Positions 26,807 through 35,846 of a stretch of 64,000 bases of DNA are shown in pieces. Under the pieces are notes generated by a model. It saw only the letters and a list, made by a program, of their open reading frames with translations, did no database searches and was not told where the DNA came from. The translations under genes were made by a program, and so were the position numbers. Source of the DNA: Planococcus sp. CP5-4_YE (lineage in GTDB: Bacteria; Bacillota; Bacilli; Bacillales_A; Planococcaceae). The stretch spans positions 54,486 to 118,485 of the forward strand of contig NZ_JAHPZO010000012.1 in assembly GCF_019042655.1 (NCBI RefSeq), written 5' to 3'. The stretch's first letter is position 1. Every line of letters begins with the position of its first letter.

Positions 26807-26836
26807 AAAACACCGCCTGGGATAGGCGGTGTTTTT
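26807..26836. terminator. Bidirectional terminator
   Basis: Stem AACACCGCCT / AGGCGGTGTT with loop GGGAT and T6 on the plus strand; A4 precedes it. It also ends the convergent DUF1878 operon. Confidence 0.9.
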
Positions 26837-26840
26837 TCAT

Positions 26841-27185
26841 TCAATTCATTTCATATGACTGAAGAATTTCTTCACATTTGCCCGCCAGTATCTCAGACTC
26901 AATAAAAGCTTGCAGCAAGCCTTTGACAGTCAAGCCTGTGAACTTATGGCCCATGCCCGATGCCTGCTGTTGAAAAGCTTTCACGTCGCCCTCATAGTCC
27001 CGGATCAATTGTGTGAATGCTTGGAGCTCCGGTTTTGATAGATCATGCACCACGATCGCCTCGTGGATCGTTGGCTCTTGCATTTTCTCTTCCAATAGAT
27101 TCCCGAGCAATACCAACAGAGTCCGGTTATGAAACTTTAGTTTTTCGATTTCCTGGTGCAAGCGCTCCGCTTCATCGTCTCCCAT
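26841..27185 (-). CDS. DUF1878 family protein (YhaI-like)
   Basis: A 114-residue helical protein with an N-terminal coiled-coil-like segment (AERLHQEIEKLKFHNRTLL) and a second helical half. It resembles B. subtilis YhaI (DUF1878) in length and in the central HDLSKPELQAFTQLIRDYEGD pattern. The function is unknown. AAAGGGAG precedes the ATG, and the gene follows the histidine phosphatase by 28 bases, so they form an operon. Confidence 0.75.
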   Translation of the reverse strand: MGDDEAERLHQEIEKLKFHNRTLLVLLGNLLEEKMQEPTIHEAIVVHDLSKPELQAFTQLIRDYEGDVKAFQQQASGMGHKFTGLTVKGLLQAFIESEILAGKCEEILQSYEMN

Positions 27186-27213
27186 CTGCCAAGCTCCCTT
27201 TACCTCATTGCCA

Positions 27214-27801
27214 TCATTTTGCTTTCGTATCCATCAAATCGAGATGGTCAATGAAATTGTATTTTTGGATTTCCCAGCGCTGGCTGGCATAAGCCAAGTG
27301 ATTCATGCCGCCATTTTGCAAACGGACTTCGCCGTCGTAGTCCCCGTGTGCCAATTGTTCGAGTATGGCATTGATGACGCCTCCGTGCGCCACGACAAGC
27401 ACTCGCTGATTGCCGAAGCGTTCATTGAGTTGAGACAGTCCATTCGACAACCTGCCATGAAATTCTTCCGGCTGTTCCTGTCCAGGATAATTCTTATCTG
27501 GATACAGCCCGTAACGCTCTTCCGCTGTCATGCCTTCCGCTTTGCCGAAATGCTTTTCCTGGAATTCTTTCATTTCAAATATGGGTAACTGCATCGTTTC
27601 ATTGATGATCGCCGCGGTCTCTTTGGCGCGCTTAAGTGGGCTCGTCACAATAACGTCCCACGCTTCTTGCGTCAGATGGGATCCACATGCGTGTGCTTGG
27701 AGTTTACCCGTCTCGTTCAAAGGCACATCCGTCGTTCCCTGGATGCGGCCGATCTTATTCCATTCTGTTTCTCCGTGCCGAATCAGGCAAATTGTTGTCA
27801 T
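27214..27801 (-). CDS. Histidine phosphatase family protein (PhoE/GpmB-like)
   Basis: A 195-residue member of the phosphoglycerate-mutase-like superfamily. The phosphorylated His is in CLIRHGETEWN (RHG motif), the second catalytic His in LVVAHGGVINA, and a conserved Arg/Glu set in SPLKRAKETA and EFQEKHFGKAEG. The residues fit broad-specificity phosphatases such as PhoE (YhfR) rather than glycolytic mutase. It is cotranscribed with the DUF1878 gene downstream. Confidence 0.9.
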   Translation of the reverse strand: MTTICLIRHGETEWNKIGRIQGTTDVPLNETGKLQAHACGSHLTQEAWDVIVTSPLKRAKETAAIINETMQLPIFEMKEFQEKHFGKAEGMTAEERYGLYPDKNYPGQEQPEEFHGRLSNGLSQLNERFGNQRVLVVAHGGVINAILEQLAHGDYDGEVRLQNGGMNHLAYASQRWEIQKYNFIDHLDLMDTKAK

Positions 27802-27845
27802 CGTCCTCTACTTCCCTTCCGCTGCTAGTTGATTAATGGATGCCA

Positions 27846-28049
27846 TCAATCTTCGCGTTGTTTTGTTTTGCGTTGTTTGCTCCAGCGCCAGAACATGACC
27901 GCTTCCCCGATCACCACACCAATTGCGCCTGCTGCGACCAAGGTCGATATATCCGGGTCATCGTTGATCAAAAATGCAATGACGACCCCCACCACAAGAC
28001 CACTCAGCAAAACGGCATAAGCATTTTTGCGTGATTTCAGATAATCCAC
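27846..28049 (-). CDS. 67-residue two-TM protein, unknown
   Basis: Two hydrophobic segments (about 12-28 and 36-54) with a DDPDIST loop and a basic tail KQRKTKQRED. The start is GTG with AAAGGGTG about 7 bases upstream. It lies 44 bases upstream of the phosphatase gene on the same strand, so it probably opens that operon. The 23-bp dyad repeat copy 2 lies about 130 bases before its start. I recognise no family. Confidence 0.65.
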   Translation of the reverse strand: MDYLKSRKNAYAVLLSGLVVGVVIAFLINDDPDISTLVAAGAIGVVIGEAVMFWRWSKQRKTKQRED

Positions 28050-28178
28050 TGTCTTGCACCCTTTCTTATTGCTTATGAGTCCATCTTGCCGAACTTTTCA
28101 TGAGAACGCAACAATCATCAGCATCGTTCGCCCGTATTGGCCTATTGTCTTGTGTGCTTGTTTTTATTTTCACCTATA

Positions 28179-28201
28179 TCCTTATGTAGTTTATTACATT
28201 T
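28179..28201. repeat. 23-bp repeat with dyad, copy 2
   Basis: Identical to 25938-25960, again in the leader of a minus-strand gene (the 67-residue membrane protein and phosphatase operon). The two leaders may share a regulator. Confidence 0.6.
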
Positions 28202-28225
28202 AAATTAATCGACAATGATGTCTCC

Positions 28226-28250
28226 AAAAAAAAGAGCCTGTTTCGGCTCT
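28226..28250 (-). terminator. Terminator of the SnoaL-like gene
   Basis: AGAGCC-GAAAC-GGCTCT type stem read on the minus strand and followed by T8. It overlaps the stop codon. Confidence 0.85.
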
Positions 28251-28614
28251 ATTTTGTCTCGACCACAAACGATGTCATCTTCGTTATTTGCGGCTCACCG
28301 TCTCCTTGCCATTCATAAAAATCGCAATAGTGATATTTCCGCTCTCTGTCGTTTCCGCCTGTTGCGGTCATGATCCCTTTGACCGCCCCTTCTTGGCCTG
28401 CTGCGATAACAGTATCGATTACAAATGCCATCTGTGTGTAATCCTGCATCCCAAAAGCCGCATCCACCAATGCCTGCCGTCCTTTTAAAGGCATCGTTCC
28501 GACCATGATCCATTCCACATCATCTGAAACATGCTGTTCAATGAATTCTTTCTTGCCTTTGAAAAAAGCATCGTTGAAATCCCTTAAAAAATCGGTGGTA
28601 CTGCTCGTCTTCAT
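28249..28614 (-). CDS. SnoaL/NTF2-like domain protein
   Basis: A 121-residue cone-shaped alpha+beta barrel protein. The pattern DFLRDFNDAFFKGKKEFIEQHVSDDVEWIMVG, then a central GRQALVDAA helix and paired C-terminal strands (YHYCDFYEW, ITKMTSFVVETK) is typical of SnoaL-like folds. It may be an isomerase, hydrolase or ligand carrier. AAGGGAGGGG precedes the ATG. Monocistronic. Confidence 0.8.
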   Translation of the reverse strand: MKTSSTTDFLRDFNDAFFKGKKEFIEQHVSDDVEWIMVGTMPLKGRQALVDAAFGMQDYTQMAFVIDTVIAAGQEGAVKGIMTATGGNDRERKYHYCDFYEWQGDGEPQITKMTSFVVETK

Positions 28615-28859
28615 GGTTTTCCCCTCCCTTATGCTGGTAAGGATTCATTGGCTGAACAGCTGATGCTTTTTTTATCTGAATATTCAACTTATTTACAGTT
28701 TACTCTCTTTTCAGCACCCTGCCTAGCTTATTGTTTCCGTTTTGATACGTTTTTTTGTTAGGCCTCCACTCTTCAAGCTTGTTTTTTTTCATTGCTGACC
28801 CTAAATGGCTATAATGGAAAAATGAATGAATAGATTAAACACTTGGAGGATACATCGAT

Positions 28860-29135
28860 ATGGCCAAAAAACAGTTTTTCATTTCCGCAGAAGAAGGCTT
28901 GCATGCGCGGCCGGCTGCAGCACTCGTCAGCGAGGCGAATCGCTATCAATGCGAATTGTCGCTAGAATTCAAAGACAGGACCGTCAACTTGAAGTCCATC
29001 CTTGGCGTCATGGGGCTCGGGATTCCGACTCGCTCTGACATTACCATTCATGCGGACGGCCAGGACGAACAAGAAGCGCTTCTTGGCCTAGCCGCCGTGT
29101 TGCTGGCAAAAGACATGATCGATGCCGACCGATGA
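28860..29135 (+). CDS. Second HPr-like phosphocarrier protein
   Basis: A 91-residue HPr family protein. His15 (GLHARPA) for PtsI phosphorylation and Ser46 ([13 protein letters not shown]) for HPr kinase are both kept, so this is not a Crh, which has Gln at 15. It differs from the canonical HPr encoded at 32.99 kb in most surface residues and has Cys31. GGAGGA lies 10 bases before the ATG, with a TATAAT at 28810-28815. It stands alone, convergent with the fructose operon, so it may be a dedicated fructose or regulatory HPr; that is inference. Confidence 0.85.
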   Translation: MAKKQFFISAEEGLHARPAAALVSEANRYQCELSLEFKDRTVNLKSILGVMGLGIPTRSDITIHADGQDEQEALLGLAAVLLAKDMIDADR

Positions 29136-29184
29136 ACGTGAGTGGCTTTAAAGGGCTCATTCGCTTGTCGTGCTTGCGGCATCA

Positions 29185-29225
29185 AAAAAACCGCCATCCG
29201 GATTATCACCGGATGGCGGTTTTTC
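29185..29225. terminator. Bidirectional terminator between HPr-like gene and fruA
   Basis: Perfect stem AAAACCGCCATCCGG with its complement around ATTATCA, flanked by A and T runs. Confidence 0.93.
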
Positions 29226-29227
29226 AG

Positions 29228-31159
29228 TTATGCAGCTGCCGTGATATTTTTCTTCAGCAAGCCGACGAGGATCGCTGTCACAAATGAACCGGCGAGGATG
29301 GCGACCAAATACATCAAGATGCTTGAAATTGCACCGCCGTCTATTAAGCCGATGACGAAAACACCGCCATGAGGTGCACGAAGGCCGATATCGAACAACA
29401 TGACGAGTGCTCCTGTCGTTGCCGCTCCTGCAACTGCTGACGGGATGACCCGAGCTGGATCCGCCGCCGCAAACGGGATGACGCCTTCAGTGATAAAGCT
29501 GGCGCCGAGAACATACGCCGTTTTGCCGGCTTCACGTTCCGGCTTAGTGAATTTCTTCTTAAACATTGTTGTTGCGATGGCGAGTCCAAGCGGTGGGACC
29601 ATGCCCGCTGCCATAACTGTTGCCATGAAATTGAAGTTCTGTGCATCGAGCATGGCGATGCCGAAAGTGTAAGCGGCTTTATTAACTGGACCGCCCATAT
29701 CGACAGCCATCATGCCGCCAAGGAGCAGTCCGACGAGAACCAGGTTGGTGCCGCCAAGGCCTTCAAGGAAAGCGGAGATGCCTGTATACACTTGAGTCAA
29801 AGGCGGGTTGATAAGCATCATGATGACGCCGGTGATCAGAATGCTGAATACCGGATAGAACAACACGGGTTTCAATCCTTCTAGGCTTTGTGGGATGCCC
29901 GAGAATACTTTCTTCACGAGAAGCGTGACGTAACCGGCAAGGAAACCGGCGATCAAACCGCCGAGGAAACCGGAACCGCCGCTAACTTCTTCGACGCCTG
30001 TGACCGTGATCGCAAGCAAGCCACCGATCATCCCTGGTGCGAACCCGGGACGGTCGGCAATGCTCATTGCGATGAATCCGGCAAGGACAGGAACCATCAG
30101 GAAGAACGCCGTGCCGCCGCCGATGGTTGACAGCATCGCAGCAAATTCATTGTACTCCGGGCTATTCGGATCTGCAGCGTTGATGCCAAAGAAGAACGAC
30201 AGGGCGATCAAGATCCCGCCGCCGACAACGAATGGCAGCATGTTGGAGACACCATTCATTAAATGCTTGTAAAATCCTGATTTCGGCTCTGTGCCGGCAT
30301 CTGCATCTTTGGTGCGGTCATGCTTATAGACAGGCGCATCTTGTGCAAGTGCGCGGTCCAAAAGCTGGTCCGCCTCATAGATTGCTTTGCCGACTTGCGT
30401 TTGGATGACGTGCTTGCCATCGAATCTTGCCATTTCAACTTTTGTATCGGCAGCGACGATAATAGCATCCGCTTCCGCAATCTCCGCATCGGTCAAGCGG
30501 TTTTTCACTCCGCTCGACCCGTTCGTTTCCACTTTTAAGTTGATGCCGCGCTCTTTCGCACGGCCGTTGAGCTTCTCCGCCGCCATATAGGTGTGCGCGA
30601 TGCCTGTCGGGCAAGCCGTGACCGCCAGGATCTTGCCGCCTGCAGCGGGTTCTGCACTGCCGGCAACCGGCGCGGCTTCATTTGTTTGTTCCGGCCCGTC
30701 CACTTCCGCTTCTTTGGCAGAGACAATGTCGAGTACTTGTTGTTTCGACTGCGCTTCCAAAATATTGACGCGGAATTTCTCATCCATCAAAAACGTCGCC
30801 AGGCGCGATAGGGCTTCTAGGTGATCATCATTCGCACCGGCTGTTGCCGCAATCATGAAAAACAGCTGTGCAGGCTGTCCGTCCAGTGACTCGAAGTCAA
30901 TGCCTTCGAACGAACGGCCGAACGCGATAGCCGGCGCTTTGACCGCTTCGGATTTTGCGTGAGGAATGGCAATCGTATCACCGATCCCTGTCGTGCTTTG
31001 TTCTTCGCGTGCCAGGATATCTTTCGTGAATTGCTTTTTGTCGTTCAATTTCCCGGCCCGGTCCAGTTGCCCAGCCAGTTCGTCCAATACTTCCCGTTTG
31101 GAGCGGGCTTTCAGGTCCAGAATGATGGTGTTTTCCGTCAATAATTGTGTAATTCTCAT
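29228..31159 (-). CDS. fruA: PTS fructose-specific EIIABC
   Basis: A 643-residue permease that imports fructose and phosphorylates it to fructose 1-phosphate. Domain order is EIIA (1-150, phospho-His67 in AIPHAKSE), EIIB (about 174-275, Cys183 in TACPTGIAHTYMAAEKL) and EIIC (about 300-640, with eight to ten TM segments). It overlaps fruK by 4 bases and is the last gene of fruR-fruK-fruA, the standard Firmicute order. Phosphate comes from PtsI/HPr encoded just upstream in the window. Confidence 0.96.
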   Translation of the reverse strand: MRITQLLTENTIILDLKARSKREVLDELAGQLDRAGKLNDKKQFTKDILAREEQSTTGIGDTIAIPHAKSEAVKAPAIAFGRSFEGIDFESLDGQPAQLFFMIAATAGANDDHLEALSRLATFLMDEKFRVNILEAQSKQQVLDIVSAKEAEVDGPEQTNEAAPVAGSAEPAAGGKILAVTACPTGIAHTYMAAEKLNGRAKERGINLKVETNGSSGVKNRLTDAEIAEADAIIVAADTKVEMARFDGKHVIQTQVGKAIYEADQLLDRALAQDAPVYKHDRTKDADAGTEPKSGFYKHLMNGVSNMLPFVVGGGILIALSFFFGINAADPNSPEYNEFAAMLSTIGGGTAFFLMVPVLAGFIAMSIADRPGFAPGMIGGLLAITVTGVEEVSGGSGFLGGLIAGFLAGYVTLLVKKVFSGIPQSLEGLKPVLFYPVFSILITGVIMMLINPPLTQVYTGISAFLEGLGGTNLVLVGLLLGGMMAVDMGGPVNKAAYTFGIAMLDAQNFNFMATVMAAGMVPPLGLAIATTMFKKKFTKPEREAGKTAYVLGASFITEGVIPFAAADPARVIPSAVAGAATTGALVMLFDIGLRAPHGGVFVIGLIDGGAISSILMYLVAILAGSFVTAILVGLLKKNITAAA

Positions 31160-32088
31160 TTTGTCACATCCTTTTTTTCGAATGGTGTTACGGTCACTTC
31201 AGAAAGCAATTGTTCGACATCTGCCAGTTCGCATAAATCGGTGCGAAAAGCAGTGGCACTTCCGCTGGCGACGCCGTATTGGAAAGCTTTTCTCGGCTCT
31301 TGGTGCTGAATATAAGAAGCGATAAATCCTGACACTAAGGAATCTCCTGAACCGACGGTATTGACGACTTTACCTTTTGGTACGTCAGCTGTATAGCAAT
31401 GAGCACGGGAAGTGTAGATAGCTCCCGCCCCGCCCATGGAGACGACCACATGCTCAACCCCTCTATCCACCAGCAGGCTGGCATAATGGAACGCTTGGGC
31501 TTGGGTGCTGATTTCCACTCCGAAAATCTCCCCCAGTTCATGTTCGTTCGGTTTGATGAGGAATGGCTTTGAATCCAATAATTCCTTTAGCGCAGGACCG
31601 GACGTGTCGAGCACGAAATGAATGCCCCGCTCTTCACAACGGTCTGCCAGATCCTTGAAGAATTGGGTCGGTACCGATGACGGCAAGCTGCCCGCCAAGA
31701 CGAACCAATCACCTTGTGCCATGACGGCAATCTTTTCTTTTAATTGTTCAAGCTGCGCTTTCTCTAGCTCCGGGCCAGGCCCGTTCAATTCGGTTTCCTG
31801 GTCGGTCTTGATTTTGACATTGATCCGCGTGATGGCACCGGTGTCGATAAAATCGGTCTCGATGCCTTCTGCTCCTAGGAACTCTTCGATAAAGCGCCCC
31901 GTGAAACCGCCAGCGAATCCGAGCGCCCGGCTTTTCAGTCCCAAACGGCTGAGCACGCGCGAGACGTTGATGCCCTTGCCGCCGGGGTAATAATACACTT
32001 CCTCCGAACGGTTCAAGGCGCCGCTTTCAAAATGCGTCAAATAGGCTGTGTAATCAATGGATGGAGCGAATGTGCATGTATAGATCAT
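31156..32088 (-). CDS. fruK: 1-phosphofructokinase
   Basis: A 310-residue PfkB-family kinase that converts fructose 1-phosphate to fructose 1,6-bisphosphate. Motifs are YYPGGKGINVSRVLSRLG near the N-terminus and NTVGSGDSLVSGFIASY near the C-terminus, with the catalytic Asp in GSGDS. It overlaps fruR and fruA by 4 bases on either side (ATGA), showing tight coupling. Confidence 0.95.
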   Translation of the reverse strand: MIYTCTFAPSIDYTAYLTHFESGALNRSEEVYYYPGGKGINVSRVLSRLGLKSRALGFAGGFTGRFIEEFLGAEGIETDFIDTGAITRINVKIKTDQETELNGPGPELEKAQLEQLKEKIAVMAQGDWFVLAGSLPSSVPTQFFKDLADRCEERGIHFVLDTSGPALKELLDSKPFLIKPNEHELGEIFGVEISTQAQAFHYASLLVDRGVEHVVVSMGGAGAIYTSRAHCYTADVPKGKVVNTVGSGDSLVSGFIASYIQHQEPRKAFQYGVASGSATAFRTDLCELADVEQLLSEVTVTPFEKKDVTK

Positions 32089-32837
32089 TGTGTCACCACC
32101 TTAATCGTTGTTTGTCGTTCGATTTCTTCTAATGCCTCATCCGGCAAGCCGTCGATGATGAGCGCAGACCTGCTTAAGTCAGAGATATGCGCAAAACTGA
32201 CTTTGCCGAATTTGGATTGGTCCGCAAGTACGTAACAGCTTCTGGATAATTCCCCGGCCCTTCGTTTGACGGCCGCTTCTTCGGGGTCCGGTGTCGTGAA
32301 GCCGTGGCCGGGATGAATCCCGTTAACGCCGAGAAAGCTTTTATCGAAGCGATAATTCTCCAGCGACTGTGTCGCTTGAGGTCCGACCAAAGCGCCTGTC
32401 CGCGATTTGATGAAGCCGCCCGTCAAATAGGAAGTGATGCCGTGCTCGATCAAGGCTTCCAGATGGCTCAGGCCGTTGGTGACAACGGTTACATCTTTGC
32501 CTTTTAAAAAAGGGATCATTTGCGCCGTCGTCGTGCCTGCATCCAAAAACAGTGAGTCGCCTGTTTTGACGAGCGAAGCCGCATAACGCGCGACCAGCTG
32601 TTTTTCCTTGAGGTTCTTCGCCGCTTTATCGGACAGGCTCGGTTCTGGCATATTCTGTGCAATCCGGCTCGCACCGCCAAAAACGCGTTCCAGCTTCTGC
32701 AATTCCTCAAGTTCCGTCAAATCTCGGCGGATGGTGGATTCGGAAGCCGAGGTCAGTTCCACCAGCTCCTGGATTTTAATGCTCTGCTTTTCTTTCAAAA
32801 GGTTCAAAATCAATTGATGCCGCTCCGTCGTCAGCAT
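32085..32837 (-). CDS. fruR: DeoR family fructose operon repressor
   Basis: A 250-residue DeoR-type regulator with an N-terminal winged HTH (IQELVELTSASESTIRRDLTELEEL) and a C-terminal sugar-phosphate sensor domain (DAGTTTAQMIPFL, VTNGLSHLEALIE). It probably responds to fructose 1-phosphate. I start at ATG 32837, preceded by AAGGTGAGGG; a frame open from 32903 runs across the operator region and is rejected. It heads the fru operon. Confidence 0.93.
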   Translation of the reverse strand: MLTTERHQLILNLLKEKQSIKIQELVELTSASESTIRRDLTELEELQKLERVFGGASRIAQNMPEPSLSDKAAKNLKEKQLVARYAASLVKTGDSLFLDAGTTTAQMIPFLKGKDVTVVTNGLSHLEALIEHGITSYLTGGFIKSRTGALVGPQATQSLENYRFDKSFLGVNGIHPGHGFTTPDPEEAAVKRRAGELSRSCYVLADQSKFGKVSFAHISDLSRSALIIDGLPDEALEEIERQTTIKVVTQ

Positions 32838-32877
32838 TCCCTCACCTTCTTTTCTTTTCTGATTATATAGATAATAC

Positions 32878-32893
32878 TTGAAATCGTTTTCAA
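32878..32893. promoter_or_regulatory. cre (CcpA) site in the fru operon promoter
   Basis: TTGAAATCGTTTTCAA matches the cre consensus WTGNAANCGNWNNCW at every defined position and is a near-perfect palindrome. It overlaps a candidate -35 (TTGAAA on the minus strand), with TATATA 18 bases downstream. Catabolite repression of fruRKA by CcpA is the likely effect; the same dyad could also serve FruR. Confidence 0.75.
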
Positions 32894-32986
32894 AATCAAT
32901 CATAATCTTTCATAAGCAGTCAAACTCATTCAAAAAAAAAAGAATGAATACCGCTCAAATACATTCATTAATAGGAGGATATCACC

Positions 32987-33256
32987 ATGATAGAAAAGCA
33001 ATATACAATTACAGACGAAGCAGGCATCCACGCCCGCCCGGCATCGGCACTCGTCGGTTCCATCTCGAAATTCCAATCGGACATCACGCTCGGCTTCAAC
33101 GGCAAGCAAGTCAATTTGAAATCGATACTCGGCGTCATGTCGCTCGGCATTGCTTCAGGCTCAACCGTGACAATCGCTGCGGACGGAACAGATGAAGAGG
33201 AAGCGATGGCCAAAATCGACGAAGTGCTGAAAGCGGAAGGGATTTCGAACCCATGA
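32987..33256 (+). CDS. ptsH: Phosphocarrier protein HPr
   Basis: The canonical 89-residue HPr with His15 ([11 protein letters not shown]) and Ser46 ([13 protein letters not shown]). It passes phosphate from PtsI to EIIA domains, and its Ser46-P form is the CcpA co-repressor. TAGGAGG precedes the ATG. It overlaps ptsI by 4 bases, as usual for ptsHI. Confidence 0.96.
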   Translation: MIEKQYTITDEAGIHARPASALVGSISKFQSDITLGFNGKQVNLKSILGVMSLGIASGSTVTIAADGTDEEEAMAKIDEVLKAEGISNP

Positions 33257-34965
33257 CAAGTCCCCTGTCCGGTATCGCAGCCTCCACCGGCATTGCCATC
33301 GCCAAAGCGTTCCGGTTGGAAAATCCGGAATTGACCGTCGAACAGCAACAAGTGGGCAATCCTGCAGAAGAAATCGCCCGCTTTGATGCAGCCGTGGCAC
33401 AAGCGGCCGCCGAACTTGAAGTCATTCAGCAAAAGACCTCACAGCAGATCAGCGACAAGGAAGCCGCGATTTTCGGCGCCCATTTGCTGGTCTTGAGCGA
33501 CCCGGAACTGATTGGGCCGATCAAAGAGCGCATTTCAGCGGATAGCGTCAATGCGGAATTTGCCTTGCAGGAAACAAGCGATATGTTCATCACGATGTTC
33601 GAAGCGATGGACAATGAGTATATGAAAGAACGCGCAGCGGATATTAAAGACGTCCGCAAACGCCTGCTGTCTCATCTGCTCGGCGTGAAAATCCAAGACC
33701 CGAGCATGATTGATGAGGAAGTCATCGTCATCGCAGAAGATTTGACACCGTCCGATACCGTCCAATTGAATGCCCAGTTCGTCAAAGGCTTCATCACCGA
33801 CATCGGCGGGCGCACTTCGCATTCGGCCATCCTTGCGCGCACCTTGGAAATCCCGGCAGTGGTCGGCGCCCAAAACGCCATGGCAACGATCCGCAACGGC
33901 CAGATGGTGATTATCGATGGCTTGGAAGGTAAAATCATCGTCGACCCCGACGCGGCTACCATCGAGCAGTTCGAACAGGAAAAGTCAGCCTATGACGCCC
34001 AAAAAGCCGAATGGGCCAAGCTCAAAGATGAGCCGACGATAAGTGCCGACGGGCAGCATGTGGAACTTGCCGCCAATATCGGCACGCCGAAAGACCTTGC
34101 CGGGGTGCTCGAACACGGCGCGGAAGGCATCGGACTTTACCGCACCGAGTTTCTTTATATGGGAAGAGACACCTTCCCGACAGAAGACGAGCAGTTTGAC
34201 GCCTATGCTAAAGTGTTAAAAGGCATGGATGGCAAGCCGACTGTTGTCCGGACGCTCGACATCGGCGGCGATAAAGAACTAACGTATCTGGACTTGCCGA
34301 AAGAACTTAACCCATTCCTAGGGCTTCGCGCCATCCGTTTGTGCCTGGAGATGCCAGAACTCTTCAGAACGCAGCTGCGCGCCTTATTGCGCGCAAGCGT
34401 GCATGGCAATTTGAAAATTATGTTCCCGATGATTGCAACACTAGAAGAATTCCGCCAAGGCAAAGCAATGCTTGCAGAAGAAAAGGCCAAATTATCGGAT
34501 GCCGGCATCCCGGTGAGCGACTCGATCGAAGTCGGCATCATGGTGGAGATTCCTTCTACCGCTGTTATGGCAGATGTCTTTGCGAAAGAAGTGGATTTTT
34601 TCTCCATCGGCACGAACGACTTGATCCAGTATACGATGGCCGCAGACCGCATGAACGAACGCGTGTCGTATCTGTACCAGCCGTTCAACCCCGCGATTTT
34701 GCGCTTGGTGAAGATGGTTATCGACGCCGCCCATAAAGAAGGAAAATGGGCAGGCATGTGCGGCGAGATGGCCGGCGATGACATCGCCATCCCGATTCTT
34801 CTAGGGCTCGGCTTGGATGAATTCTCCATGAGCGCTTCTTCTGTCCTGAAGGCGCGTGCTCAGATCAGCCACTTGTCAAAACAACAAATGGCTTCGCATA
34901 CCGGCCACATCCTTGCACTCTCGTCCTCTCAAGAAGTCGAAGCGTATGTTAAAGGAATCAGCTAA
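33253..34965 (+). CDS. ptsI: PTS enzyme I
   Basis: A 570-residue phosphoenolpyruvate-protein phosphotransferase. The phospho-His190 lies in [12 protein letters not shown], and the C-terminal PEP-binding TIM barrel has the signature [19 protein letters not shown], with the catalytic Cys in [11 protein letters not shown]. It starts the phosphate relay to HPr. A strong terminator follows directly. Confidence 0.97.
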   Translation: MTSPLSGIAASTGIAIAKAFRLENPELTVEQQQVGNPAEEIARFDAAVAQAAAELEVIQQKTSQQISDKEAAIFGAHLLVLSDPELIGPIKERISADSVNAEFALQETSDMFITMFEAMDNEYMKERAADIKDVRKRLLSHLLGVKIQDPSMIDEEVIVIAEDLTPSDTVQLNAQFVKGFITDIGGRTSHSAILARTLEIPAVVGAQNAMATIRNGQMVIIDGLEGKIIVDPDAATIEQFEQEKSAYDAQKAEWAKLKDEPTISADGQHVELAANIGTPKDLAGVLEHGAEGIGLYRTEFLYMGRDTFPTEDEQFDAYAKVLKGMDGKPTVVRTLDIGGDKELTYLDLPKELNPFLGLRAIRLCLEMPELFRTQLRALLRASVHGNLKIMFPMIATLEEFRQGKAMLAEEKAKLSDAGIPVSDSIEVGIMVEIPSTAVMADVFAKEVDFFSIGTNDLIQYTMAADRMNERVSYLYQPFNPAILRLVKMVIDAAHKEGKWAGMCGEMAGDDIAIPILLGLGLDEFSMSASSVLKARAQISHLSKQQMASHTGHILALSSSQEVEAYVKGIS

Positions 34966-35004
34966 AAAAACCCCTGAACGCCTTTACGGCATTCAGGGGT
35001 TTTT
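34966..35004. terminator. Bidirectional terminator of ptsHI
   Basis: Stem AAACCCCTGAA-GCC with GGC-TTCAGGGGTTT and T5; A7 on the other side serves the convergent SDR gene. Confidence 0.92.
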
Positions 35005-35011
35005 CGTGTGA

Positions 35012-35734
35012 TCAAAATGGGTTGGTCGCCCATTGTTTCGATAAAGGGATAAAGATGCGCGGGTTCAATTTCAATTGCGAAACGATGTATTCCGCGATGT
35101 CTTCCGGTTGCATGAATTTCTCTTTTTCCTGTTCTGTTTCATTGCCGGAATCGGTCATGCTCGTCACGACACGGCTTGGTGCCAAAGCGAAGACACGGAT
35201 ATTGTCCGGACGCACTTCCTGCATCAAAGCCTCGCTCATGCCGAGCACCGCGAATTTCGATGCGCTATAGGCGCTCGAGCCTTTCGTGCCTTTGAGTCCT
35301 GATGAAGAGGAGATGTTGACGATGTCGCCCCCTTGCTTCTCCACCATCTGCGGAAGCACCGCTTTGGTCATGTGGACCATGCCCATCAAATTGATATTGA
35401 GCATATTTTGCCAATCCTCTGTCTCGAGTTCCATGAACTTGCCGTATTTCCCGATTCCTGCGTTGTTGATGAGGATATCGATCGTGCCGAGTTCGTCGGT
35501 CAATTTCTGGACGGCCGCTTCAACTTGCTTGGGATCCGACACATCCGCAACCGCAAATGCTGCACGGCCACGCAACGAACGGATCTCTTTCGCCAATTGT
35601 TCGATGTCTTTTTCGGTTCTGGCGATCAGCCCGACGGCCACGCCTTCATTGGCCAGGGCCAGGGCGGTTGCCCGGCCGATGCCGCGCCCTGCTCCTGTAA
35701 TAATTGCTGTTTTTTCCGTTAACACTTGTCCCAC
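35012..35734 (-). CDS. SDR family oxidoreductase (FabG-like)
   Basis: A 240-residue classical short-chain dehydrogenase. TGAGRGIG (14-20) is the cofactor loop, NNAG follows at 90-93, and the catalytic Ser/Tyr156/Lys160 are in ISSSSG and YSASK. Its size fits 3-oxoacyl-ACP reductase-like members, for example B. subtilis YqjQ/YmfI-type, but the substrate is not predictable. The start is GTG with GAAGGGCGG upstream; a second GTG 9 bases in is possible. It probably shares an mRNA with no other gene except perhaps the MBL gene downstream. Confidence 0.88.
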   Translation of the reverse strand: MGQVLTEKTAIITGAGRGIGRATALALANEGVAVGLIARTEKDIEQLAKEIRSLRGRAAFAVADVSDPKQVEAAVQKLTDELGTIDILINNAGIGKYGKFMELETEDWQNMLNINLMGMVHMTKAVLPQMVEKQGGDIVNISSSSGLKGTKGSSAYSASKFAVLGMSEALMQEVRPDNIRVFALAPSRVVTSMTDSGNETEQEKEKFMQPEDIAEYIVSQLKLNPRIFIPLSKQWATNPF

Positions 35735-35846
35735 TTTATTTTCCGCCCTTCAGGTAAATGAATTTTCTCTGCCCTAGTCTTTGCCCCTAAACGGTCGGCG
35801 GTAAACCGGCTGTTTGCCTGAGGGCGACATTTTTTCTCCAGCCGGC

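Noticed and set aside
28860..29135. Crh (regulatory HPr) call for the extra HPr gene
   Set aside because: His15 is present, whereas Crh has Gln there.
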